The notes under the pieces: generated by a model
The model's database searches: none
What the model was told of the DNA's origin: nothing
What the model saw: the letters and a program-made list of their open reading frames with translations, nothing else
Assembly: GCA_028824125.1 (NCBI GenBank)
Contig: JAPPES010000157.1
Span: forward strand, 26,637-89,482
DNA length: 62,846 nt
From: Candidatus Poribacteria bacterium
GTDB taxonomy: Bacteria > Poribacteria > WGA-4E > WGA-3G
Direction: 5' to 3'
Translations under genes and position numbers: made by a program
Part shown: in pieces, positions 16,810 to 24,376 of the stretch
How positions within the stretch are numbered: position 1 is the first letter of the stretch
How the letters are laid out: every line of letters begins with the position of its first letter

Positions 16810-17820
16810 TTAACCTTCAGATTTTTCGGTTTCTGCTAATACCCGTTTCATATCTGGAGGTGGTGTAGACCGTTCATAAGCTTCAATGATACGCTGCACC
16901 AATTCATGTCGCACAACATCAACCTTTGAAAAGTATATGAACTGAATTCCCTTTATTCCAGAAAGCACTTCTTGTGCATCTGCGAGCCCTGATACTTTAT
17001 GGGTTGGCAGGTCTGTTTGTGTGATGTCCCCTGTAACAACGGCTTTTGAATCAAACCCGAGTCGTGTGAGGAACATCTTCATCTGTTCAATCGTTGCGTT
17101 TTGTGCTTCATCAAGAACAACAAAAGAATTGTTAAGTGTTCTGCCTCGCATGAAAGCAATCGGAGCAACTTCAATGATATTGCGTTCAATGTAATTGTCA
17201 AGCGTATCGGGCGGCACCATATCGTATAACGCATCGTATAAGGGGCGTAGATAAGGATCAACTTTTGCGGCTATGTCCCCAGGTAAAAATCCGAGGTGTT
17301 CGCCAGCTTCAACGGCAGGACGGGTTAAGATAATGCGACTCACCTGTCCATTCTTAAGCGCGGAAACAGCCATCGCCATTGCAAGATAGGTTTTCCCTGT
17401 GCCCGCAGGCCCAATGCCAAAGACGAGATCGTTATTTTTAATCGCTTCAACGTACCGTTTTTGTCCGGCAGTTTTCGGACGAATTACACCGCGTTTTGAA
17501 AAGACAGGTATAGATTCTGCGGGACTCTTATCTAAAATGTTGGCTTCATCAGTTTCCGATGCGCGGATGACGTAGTTGACATCAGTCGCTTGAATTCGTT
17601 CGCCTTTCCGGATACGGTGGAGTAGCGATTCCAACACCCTTACAACTCTATTGACCTCTTTGAGGTTTTCACCAAGGACAGCAATGCTATCGCTTTTCAA
17701 AACAACGCGCACCTCAAAATCATCTTCAATCATTTTGAGGAAAGCATCGCTTTGCCCAAAAAGTGCTTGGACTTCAGCGTTGTTCTGAATAGGAACACCC
17801 TTTAATTCTTGTTTTTGCAA
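16810..17820 (-). CDS. phoH: PhoH family P-loop ATPase
   Basis: The Walker A motif GPAGTGKT is near residues 137-144. LTRPAVEAGEHLGFLPGD, NNSFVVLDEAQNATIEQMK and VVTGDITQTDLP are PhoH hallmarks. The N-terminal ~100 residues form a KH-like extension usual in the longer PhoH proteins. At 336 aa the length is normal. PhoH-like proteins couple ATP hydrolysis to RNA metabolism and are often adjacent to ybeY, as here. Start is a TTG with GGAGG 12 bases upstream; no better start is visible. Confidence 0.92.
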   Translation of the reverse strand: MQKQELKGVPIQNNAEVQALFGQSDAFLKMIEDDFEVRVVLKSDSIAVLGENLKEVNRVVRVLESLLHRIRKGERIQATDVNYVIRASETDEANILDKSPAESIPVFSKRGVIRPKTAGQKRYVEAIKNNDLVFGIGPAGTGKTYLAMAMAVSALKNGQVSRIILTRPAVEAGEHLGFLPGDIAAKVDPYLRPLYDALYDMVPPDTLDNYIERNIIEVAPIAFMRGRTLNNSFVVLDEAQNATIEQMKMFLTRLGFDSKAVVTGDITQTDLPTHKVSGLADAQEVLSGIKGIQFIYFSKVDVVRHELVQRIIEAYERSTPPPDMKRVLAETEKSEG

Positions 17821-18041
17821 TCGGGTTTTGATCCTCCAAGTATGTAATGTGCTAAACTTAACACGGTTTTATAGGAAAAGTCAAGCAAGAAGGTTTATGG
17901 ACATTATATATGACAGATTCTGGTGAGAAATCTAAGAGATTGGTTCACGTTAGTGTAAGTTTTCATATTATACAAATTTGTGAAACAAAATTCAAGCAAA
18001 TTCTTTACATCCGTTCAAAGGATAACAATCTACACTATTCT

Positions 18042-18686
18042 CTACCGAGCATAAAATTTTATTTCCCGAATGGAAGCACCTTTCAACGGAACCTCAATGC
18101 GTTCGTCTATATCAATTTTTTCATCTTTAGTTTTTTTCGGACGGATAGTTTTACCTTTTTTCTCACGGACAGCATTTTGTCTATCTTCTATACCGTTCGC
18201 TGTCAATCGCAAATAAAGGATTTCTCGATTGATTTGGAATCTAACAGGTTGTTTCCCCTCTATGGTCGTATGTAGTTTGTCATGAACCACATTGAAAGAG
18301 GAAGCAAACTTCGGATCTTCCAGAGTCGTCATTAACGCTAACTTAGGAATACGCGATGCGGGATATATTTCAACATAAGATATAAAAGTCGGTGTCTCCA
18401 ATTTAATTACCGCTTCTGTTCGTCTACTCCCTTCAACCTCTGTCATATATTTCCGTTGTGTGTTGACAAAGGGATAATCCGCTGTAGGGACAGGTACAAA
18501 TTGGAAACTTTTCTCGAGATGACCTTTTACAGCAAATGTGCTGATCGTGTCTAAATTGCCATCTACGAGTTCAGGGTTTGTCTCACTGGTGAGTTGTGAC
18601 GGAGCCACTTCAATAGTTGGTTGGTTTAGGATAGCACAACCTAAAACACTAATAAATAGAATGGTCAAGACGCTTAAGATTTTCAT
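18042..18686 (-). CDS. Lipoprotein of unknown function
   Basis: A signal peptide MKILSVLTILFISVLGCAIL contains a lipobox (SVLGC), so the mature protein is lipid-anchored at the Cys. The rest, about 195 aa, contains ELVDGNLDTISTFAV and a KLETPTFISYVEIYPAS segment, a pattern also seen in discoidin-type (F5/8 type C) sugar-binding domains. The C-terminus is highly basic and charged (EKKGKTIRPKKTKDEK). ATG at 18686 has AAGGAG 7 bases upstream; an upstream in-frame start lacks a site. Function is unknown, probably on the periplasmic face. Confidence 0.75.
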   Translation of the reverse strand: MKILSVLTILFISVLGCAILNQPTIEVAPSQLTSETNPELVDGNLDTISTFAVKGHLEKSFQFVPVPTADYPFVNTQRKYMTEVEGSRRTEAVIKLETPTFISYVEIYPASRIPKLALMTTLEDPKFASSFNVVHDKLHTTIEGKQPVRFQINREILYLRLTANGIEDRQNAVREKKGKTIRPKKTKDEKIDIDERIEVPLKGASIREIKFYAR

Positions 18687-18750
18687 TTGTTTGCTCCTTT
18701 GACGCATAAGTTTAAAAATATTAATGTTGTAAACCACAGAGTACCATCAA

Positions 18751-19806
18751 TTAAGGTAGAAGGGATGTTGGTGTAGCAACATTAAAACGTTCAGCTGCTT
18801 CCATAAGCCGATCCCAAGTTGGTTCTTCAATAGGTATTCCTTCTTTTAGCCGTTTTTCACGACTTCGTTGTTCAAAGTCGCCTGGGACGTAGATTTCGTC
18901 AGTCCCTGGTAGCCTTGCTGATGATTTAATCCACTCCACAAGATACTCAATTTCCTGCTCATAATCAGCTAAATCAATAAAATCCTCAATTTTAATTGCA
19001 AACATCACAATGCCGCTTGCGCCGCGTGTCGGTGTTTCACGGCTACATCCTGCCCAAGAAAGTCCGCCTGCAATAGCATCAATCATCACACCGAGACCAA
19101 ACCCTTTGTGCCCGAACTGAAATCCTCCGAGCGGCATGACAGCGGTATCATTTGGTCGTTCGCGGAACACATTTGGGTCTGTTAAAGCGTTGCCTTCGGC
19201 GTCTATCATCCATCCTTCCGGTATTGGCTCGCCCCGCGCGGACTGCACGAGAAGTTTTCCACCTGCGACTACGCTAAGTGTCATATCTAATAGAAGCGGT
19301 TCACCGCTTGCACGAGGCACAGATATCGCAATTGGGTTAGGTGGTAGTCTTCTTGAGGTGCCACCGTGTGGATGCATAAACCTGCCGCCGCCATTTAGCA
19401 AAACAATACCGATCATTCCTGCACGTGCTGCAATTGGCGGATATTCACCCATCCGTCCAGCATGTCCGCACCGATGTAAGCCGACTGCGCCGATGGTACA
19501 GGTTTTTGCTTTTTCTACTGCCATCTCCATTGCTTTGCGTGCAGCCACCATGCCGAGTGCACCGTTTACATTGATAACAGTTGCAGCACCGCCCTCCCTG
19601 ACAATCTCCATTTTTTCTGCTGCTGGGCCGCCAGCCATGCCACCGATATAATTCGGTGCATTGATGACACCGTGGGAATCGTGACCTGCTAAATTAGAAT
19701 CAACAACATGATCGCTAACGATGCGCGCGTCCTCTTCGGTGCCGCCTGCACCTTGATAGATATCATATACAAACTTTCTCAAAATAACATGAGATACAAT
19801 CGGCAT
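18751..19806 (-). CDS. Malate/L-lactate dehydrogenase (Ldh2) family NAD(P)-dependent oxidoreductase
   Basis: The protein is 351 aa, usual for the Ldh2/MDH2 family. The family core is visible: SNLAGHDSHGVINAPNYIGG near residue 52, GAVGLHRCGHAGRMGEYPPI near 105, and NPIAISVPRASGEPLLLDM with GGFQFGHKGFGLGVMIDAI further on. Members reduce 2-oxoacids such as oxaloacetate, ureidoglycolate-derived oxoacids or 2,3-diketogulonate; the substrate is not readable. GGGAGG precedes the ATG by 4 bases. It lies downstream of a repeat-containing intergenic region and is followed by the lipoprotein gene 64 bases later. Confidence 0.88.
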   Translation of the reverse strand: MPIVSHVILRKFVYDIYQGAGGTEEDARIVSDHVVDSNLAGHDSHGVINAPNYIGGMAGGPAAEKMEIVREGGAATVINVNGALGMVAARKAMEMAVEKAKTCTIGAVGLHRCGHAGRMGEYPPIAARAGMIGIVLLNGGGRFMHPHGGTSRRLPPNPIAISVPRASGEPLLLDMTLSVVAGGKLLVQSARGEPIPEGWMIDAEGNALTDPNVFRERPNDTAVMPLGGFQFGHKGFGLGVMIDAIAGGLSWAGCSRETPTRGASGIVMFAIKIEDFIDLADYEQEIEYLVEWIKSSARLPGTDEIYVPGDFEQRSREKRLKEGIPIEEPTWDRLMEAAERFNVATPTSLLP

Positions 19807-19975
19807 AAAGCCTCCCTAAAAAAATCTAAATAGTTAGCAATCAAAATTGCTGGTTTGCAAAAATCCTTATTTTTTAGTATAACGTAAGCTCGGTATAAGA
19901 AATATGTAGTTTGTCCTGCTTCGAATGGACACAAATAACAACGGTAGATGCAGTTTCTAACCCAACTGTGTAACA

Positions 19976-20019
19976 CAATCTGTTAGGTTGTGCATCCGTG
20001 AACGCAATCTAACAGATTG
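19976..20019. repeat. Hairpin repeat in a 357-base intergenic gap
   Basis: CAATCTGTTAG and CTAACAGATTG are perfect 11-bp inverted arms with a 22-base loop. The surrounding gap (19807-20163) also has a similar AACAATCTGTTAGG-type motif and, near its right end, a promoter for the dioxygenase gene. No ORF of note lies in it. Confidence 0.7.
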
Positions 20020-20104
20020 CTCTACAAAATTGCTCATGCCGAATTCACGTTAAGTATAGCATATAATGGAGGAATTTACAACAGGTGGACAACAGAAAAT
20101 TGCG

Positions 20105-20133
20105 TTGACATGATAGTGGACGTATAATAGAAT
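20105..20133 (+). promoter_or_regulatory. Sigma70-type promoter for the PhyH gene
   Basis: TTGACA (20105-20110) is followed by exactly 17 bases and TAGAAT (20128-20133, 5 of 6 to the consensus). The predicted start of transcription would be near 20140, giving a short leader before the ATG at 20164. Confidence 0.55.
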
Positions 20134-20163
20134 ACCACACAAAATAGTTTAGGGATATCTACT

Positions 20164-21036
20164 ATGGAACACTATTTAAAAATCCAAAAACCTGAACTTG
20201 AATATACTTACGAGTTTGAAATGGATCAACTGTCTCAAATGTCCGAGTGCTTAGATGCGCACGGTTTTGCGATTATCAAAGACGTGTTACCTGATGAGTT
20301 GGTTGATAGTTTGAAACAAGCCGTTTTTGATGGCACAGACCCGAACAGAGAATTGGAGCATGGGCAGAGTCGCACCCGACATGCTTGGGTTGAGTCTGGG
20401 GCAGGGGCGTGGCAACTATTGGAATATGAACCGTTTATGAAAATTCACCGACACTTGATTGAGAGCGATGAATTGACTGTACATCGCTCTGCTGCAATCA
20501 TTCGGATGCCCGGATCACATCCTGTTGCGTGGCATACTGATTGGTGTGGGTTTTCGACGGATGCCCCCAAAAACTCTGGCGATGTACTGAACCGAGGAAT
20601 GTGGCCATCGGGCAAATGGTTTTACATCACCGGTTCGCGTCCGGAACACGGTGGGTTGTGTGTGATTGCGGATTCTCACGTGGAGAATTGGGAAGGACCA
20701 GAAGGGTTTAACCTGACTGCAGATAAACGTTCTTTTTATAAAATAGACGGAGAAGAGAAGGCTTATGCGGACTTTGATGTTCCAGGGTGTGTGCCACTCT
20801 TTACAAATCCTGGTGATATGATTGTTTTTGCACATAGGACATATCACGCTGCATTTCCGAACCAGATTGACGAGATACGGCTGTCGTGCGCTATCGGTTT
20901 TCGTAGCAGAGACCATCAGATTGATATTCCGTGGGAGATACCGGCTGTAGGTAAGCGGTTTTTAGCGGATTTACCACCACATCTGCACAAATACACACAC
21001 GGATATACCAGCATTGATACGGCTTGGCGAGGGTAG
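20164..21036 (+). CDS. Phytanoyl-CoA dioxygenase (PhyH) family Fe(II)/2-oxoglutarate oxygenase
   Basis: The HxD pair is H124 and D126 in VAWHTDWCGF, the distal His is about 228 (HRTYHAAFPN), and Arg about 239 (EIRLSCAIGF) binds the 2-oxoglutarate carboxylate. At 290 aa it is a usual PhyH protein. It is not closely similar to the enzyme at 4301. It should catalyse O2-dependent hydroxylation of an unknown small molecule. Its gene has its own promoter and ends 6 bases from the stop of the convergent PIN-like gene, so the two transcripts must overlap or terminate inside each other. Confidence 0.88.
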   Translation: MEHYLKIQKPELEYTYEFEMDQLSQMSECLDAHGFAIIKDVLPDELVDSLKQAVFDGTDPNRELEHGQSRTRHAWVESGAGAWQLLEYEPFMKIHRHLIESDELTVHRSAAIIRMPGSHPVAWHTDWCGFSTDAPKNSGDVLNRGMWPSGKWFYITGSRPEHGGLCVIADSHVENWEGPEGFNLTADKRSFYKIDGEEKAYADFDVPGCVPLFTNPGDMIVFAHRTYHAAFPNQIDEIRLSCAIGFRSRDHQIDIPWEIPAVGKRFLADLPPHLHKYTHGYTSIDTAWRG

Positions 21037-21041
21037 AAATC

Positions 21042-21590
21042 TTATTGTGTTGAATACGTAGAGAGTTGACGATGCGCTTCAGGTGGAGCGCCGCTTTGTA
21101 GCCAAGCGATGGGTTGTTCTTCTGCTGTTCGTTCGGGATTTACCCAAATGATGTCTTGGATTTCGCTAACCTGCTGAGAGGTTTGTGCAAAAAGTGTGCG
21201 GACGGTTTCATCAAGCGAGATAATAGTTTTATCGGTTGCCAACGCCGCTCCCAAAAGGTGAAAATCTTTTAGCATCGCGTTAATGTCTTTTTGTTGGCTT
21301 GCTGTCGCTTCAATTTTTTCGTGCAAGATCCTGTTCTGGGGAAGTTGGATATAATGGAATCTTTTTGTTGCAATCATGTTTGCTAACCATGCAGCTGCAA
21401 AATTCGATTGGTGTTCATCCCATTCTTCAGACAACTCAAGTGCCATTACAATATGATGTGATGTTTGGTCTCGAAAGGTTTCAAGAAATTCGGTGCAATT
21501 AATCGATACAGATGCGGTTGCATCTTCACCACCTGCAGCACGCGCAACAGAGGCATTCACCACGATTCGTTTCATATCCTTTGATCGCAT
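21042..21590 (-). CDS. PIN-like protein coupled to an SMC-type ATPase
   Basis: The 182-aa protein reads RIVVNASVARAAG at its start, then ALELSEEWDEHQSNFAAAWL, and KDFHLLGAALATDKTIISLDE near the middle. This order is typical of PIN nuclease-like proteins, but the first acidic catalytic position (normally Asp in VVDAS) is Asn here. The Glu and later Asp positions remain. It starts one base after the stop of the ATPase gene at 21592, so the two are translationally coupled. I infer a two-gene toxin or defence unit. The alternative is that it is an inactive PIN-like subunit. Confidence 0.68.
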   Translation of the reverse strand: MRSKDMKRIVVNASVARAAGGEDATASVSINCTEFLETFRDQTSHHIVMALELSEEWDEHQSNFAAAWLANMIATKRFHYIQLPQNRILHEKIEATASQQKDINAMLKDFHLLGAALATDKTIISLDETVRTLFAQTSQQVSEIQDIIWVNPERTAEEQPIAWLQSGAPPEAHRQLSTYSTQ

Positions 21591-21591
21591 A

Positions 21592-22911
21592 TTATGTCCC
21601 TTCAATGAAACGCGATCGTGATGCTTTTATATAACGACTCTGTGCGTTGAGACTAACATCATTAAAATCTACGGGCCACTCACCGTAAGTTCCCGCCTCG
21701 TCTAAGTCAACACTGTCAACTTCGGTAATACCATCTTCATTCCGTGAAAACCAATGCAGCTTGACCAATTCTGGTGAGAGTTTTCCTTCAGCAACGAGTG
21801 TTTGAACTCCTAAAAGTAGGAGTGAACTGTGTGTTTCAGCGACGACACGCACACCGCGTTTTGCAGCGTCTGCTAATACTTGTGCTAACTTGACTTGCGC
21901 GTTCGGATGAAGATGCAGCTCCGGTTGTTCAAGATAGACCAACTGTCCTGGCTCTGCGACAATCAATGCAACTAAAACAGGCAGGACTTGAGAAACACCG
22001 AAACCTACATCTGCAATGTTAACCATATCTGTTTCGTCAGTGTTGATATGAGGGAGTCGCCCAACCTGAACTTCAATGCCGATGTCACCTATTTTTTTAG
22101 TGGCAACTGCTCCAGTCAATTCAAGTGTATGTAAGGCGTTTGTAACCGTTTTCATACGTTCATCTGCCGTTTCTTGCCATTCGTGAATGACACTTGCCGC
22201 GTAATCTTCAAACGTGCCGGGGTACCGAGAACCTGTGCTTGCCAGTCCGTAGATGTGTTCTGGAGTGTCGCGTAATCCAGGAAGATGGATAGTTTTGAGA
22301 ATATCGGATTCGGGATCACTGATGAGTTTAACAGTAGTATCAAGATTTAAGTGCTTAGAATCACCTTGAGATGCTAAACGTAAAAAACAGCGTGAACGTT
22401 TTACACTATTAACACCCGCAACTCTAAGAATTGTATACTGGTTAGCCAATGCCTTGATTTCTTCAGGAGGCATCTCAGGAAATAAGGTAAGATGCTCAGG
22501 AAAAACCGGTGGATCAACGCCTGATTTTCCTTTACTCGTCATTTCAGCAATTTCAATCCCATCCGGACCTTTTCTGAAAGTTGTTTCCACAAAGTGCGAA
22601 AAGTTTGATATACTCGTGCCAATCCCAATCTTAAAACGGTCTGTACTTTTTTTGTTAACCAATGCTGACAGAAATTGCGATATTTCAGAAAACTGAGCGT
22701 TTGGTCCATCAATCAACAGCGGTCCCGGATCATACGAGGCATCCAGTGTTTGCTTCAACATCAAAAGCGGCTGCATGATGCTGGATTTCCCAGAACTGTT
22801 CGCACCAGCAAGGATTGTCAACGGGCGGATATCAATTTCACACTCCTCCGCTATAGACTTGAAACCTTTTACGGCAATCTTGGTAATGCCTGAGATATTT
22901 TCTTTTGACAT
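21592..22911 (-). CDS. SMC/OLD-like AAA ATPase with DUF3696-type C-terminus
   Basis: The 439-aa protein starts IAVKGFKSIAEECEIDIRPL, the classic N-terminus of SMC-like ABC ATPases, followed by Walker A GANSSGKS (residues 36-43). VSQVLPVLVALIV is signature-like, LVYLEQPELHLHPNAQ holds Walker B and the D-loop His, and VVAETHSSLLLLGVQT is the H-loop. The C-terminal DUF3696-like end is LNAQSRYIKASRSRFIEG. ATG at 22911 has AAGG 5 bases upstream; a start 8 codons earlier lacks support. Such ATPases often pair with a nuclease, and here the coupled partner is the PIN-like gene. Confidence 0.82.
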   Translation of the reverse strand: MSKENISGITKIAVKGFKSIAEECEIDIRPLTILAGANSSGKSSIMQPLLMLKQTLDASYDPGPLLIDGPNAQFSEISQFLSALVNKKSTDRFKIGIGTSISNFSHFVETTFRKGPDGIEIAEMTSKGKSGVDPPVFPEHLTLFPEMPPEEIKALANQYTILRVAGVNSVKRSRCFLRLASQGDSKHLNLDTTVKLISDPESDILKTIHLPGLRDTPEHIYGLASTGSRYPGTFEDYAASVIHEWQETADERMKTVTNALHTLELTGAVATKKIGDIGIEVQVGRLPHINTDETDMVNIADVGFGVSQVLPVLVALIVAEPGQLVYLEQPELHLHPNAQVKLAQVLADAAKRGVRVVAETHSSLLLLGVQTLVAEGKLSPELVKLHWFSRNEDGITEVDSVDLDEAGTYGEWPVDFNDVSLNAQSRYIKASRSRFIEGT

Positions 22912-23000
22912 GTGTCCTTCTCCAACTTCAATCACTTAGTGGTTATATATTATATCGGTTTTCTCGATGAATTTCAATCAGTTAATTCATGGATTTTGTA

Positions 23001-23978
23001 TTATGAAACGCCACGCGGCTGCAAAACACCGTAAGGCAACCGTTCCCCCTTCAATCCGGCAAATAAATTCTCCATTGCCATCGTTACCATCTTCATACGC
23101 GTTTGAATCGTGGCACTGCCCAAATGCGGGGCTATGAGCAGATTGTCTAAATCAAGGAGCGGATGGTCGGTGTTAATCGGTTCAGGTTCAGTTACGTCAA
23201 GTGCTGCACCCGCAATCTGTCCTTCCGAAAGTGCTTCATACAACGCCTCGTGATCCACAGCAGGACCTCTGGCGATATTGACAAGAATCGCGGTGGGTTT
23301 CATCAATTCAAACTCATCTTTTCCGATCATGTGGGTCGTTTCTTCTGTTAAAGGAACATGGAGCGTTACAAAATCAGAAACTTTAAGCAGATGTTCAAGT
23401 TCAGCATATTCAATGCCGAGTTCCTCTTCCCAATCGGGTCTACGTTCACGTTTATAATAAAGCACCTTCATGTCAAATGCCAGAGCGCGTTTTGCCACAG
23501 CATATCCGATACGTCCCATGCCGACAATCCCGATTGTCGCATGATGCACATCATATCCCCAAAGAATGTTCGGATCGTAGTAGTGCCACTGTTTGTTAAC
23601 TTGAACGTGATTATATGCTGGTACAACGTTCCGTGCAGCTGCGAGCAGGAGTGCCCAGGTCATATCAGCAGTTGTATCGCTGAGTACACCAGGGGTATGT
23701 CCAAGCGCGATGCCGCGTTCTCTGACTGCATCTTCATCAACATGGTCATATCCAACACCGACAACAGAGACAACTTTAAGATTAGGCGAAGTGTCAAACA
23801 TCTGTGCGGTGACAGGTTCATGTCCATAAGTCATTAATCCGTCAAGCGGTGGGATTTTTTCAGCAATCGGGGGTAAAATAGCACTTGTGTGCCACATGTC
23901 AACGTCACATTCCGCTTGTATTTGGACGAGGACAGGTTCAGGGATGGGACGAGTAATAAAGACTTTTGGGACTGCCAT
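23001..23978 (-). CDS. D-2-hydroxyacid dehydrogenase (glyoxylate/hydroxypyruvate reductase type)
   Basis: The NAD(P)-binding motif GMGRIG is near residues 153-158 within IVGMGRIGYA. The catalytic Arg is about 237 (NIARGPAVDH), Glu about 266 (EPEP) and His about 285 (PHLGSAT), all in the expected order. At 325 aa the length is normal. It should interconvert a 2-oxoacid and a D-2-hydroxyacid, with glyoxylate or hydroxypyruvate most likely for this subfamily. AGAGG precedes the ATG by 6 bases. Confidence 0.9.
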   Translation of the reverse strand: MAVPKVFITRPIPEPVLVQIQAECDVDMWHTSAILPPIAEKIPPLDGLMTYGHEPVTAQMFDTSPNLKVVSVVGVGYDHVDEDAVRERGIALGHTPGVLSDTTADMTWALLLAAARNVVPAYNHVQVNKQWHYYDPNILWGYDVHHATIGIVGMGRIGYAVAKRALAFDMKVLYYKRERRPDWEEELGIEYAELEHLLKVSDFVTLHVPLTEETTHMIGKDEFELMKPTAILVNIARGPAVDHEALYEALSEGQIAGAALDVTEPEPINTDHPLLDLDNLLIAPHLGSATIQTRMKMVTMAMENLFAGLKGERLPYGVLQPRGVS

Positions 23979-24100
23979 GGAATGCCTCTTATGTTAGGAT
24001 TTTGGAATTAAAATTGCAAGGTGCAGATACCTCACATAAGGTATATAGTAAACTTTAGAATTAAATAATTCCGATGTTAAATATGCGTTTAAAGGTAGTA

Positions 24101-24151
24101 GGCACACGCCGTGTGCCGTCCACAAGTTTAAAAAGGCGCAATGAATTGCGC
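24101..24151. repeat. Two adjacent hairpin repeats in a 398-base gap
   Basis: GGCACACG and CGTGTGCC (24101-24117) form an 8-bp stem with a 1-base loop. GCGCAAT and ATTGCGC (24136-24151) form a second stem. Flanking bases GTAGT and ACTAC also pair. The gap 23979-24376 has no gene; besides these hairpins it holds the family D terminator-like repeat at its right end. Confidence 0.7.
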
Positions 24152-24317
24152 GACTACAAACGCTGTAACCGCTAAAATTGGCAGACTGCGTAATTCCTAC
24201 ATTTTGCATACAAGTATATCCTATATTTACCCATAAGTGCCAATTTAGTCCCTATTTTCTTGTTGGAGGGTTTTGTAACTTGATATAATATTCTGTGGAA
24301 AGGAACCTTGTAACCTG

Positions 24318-24340
24318 AAAAATCGGGGTTGAAAACCCCT
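24318..24340 (-). terminator. Rho-independent terminator of the S9 peptidase gene (family D repeat)
   Basis: On the minus strand GGGGTT and AACCCC pair around a short loop and are followed by GATTTTT. The hairpin begins about 38 bases after the stop at 24377. The family D repeat extends to 24376 and abuts the stop codon of the gene, so it may act as a mobile terminator. Confidence 0.65.
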
Positions 24341-24376
24341 CCTACAAGAACGTTCACGAATAGGTGGCAACTTGGG

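Noticed and set aside
17821..17890. Possible promoter (TTGACT-18-TAAGTT) before phoH
   Set aside because: The -10 match is only 3 of 6, so I do not list it as a feature.
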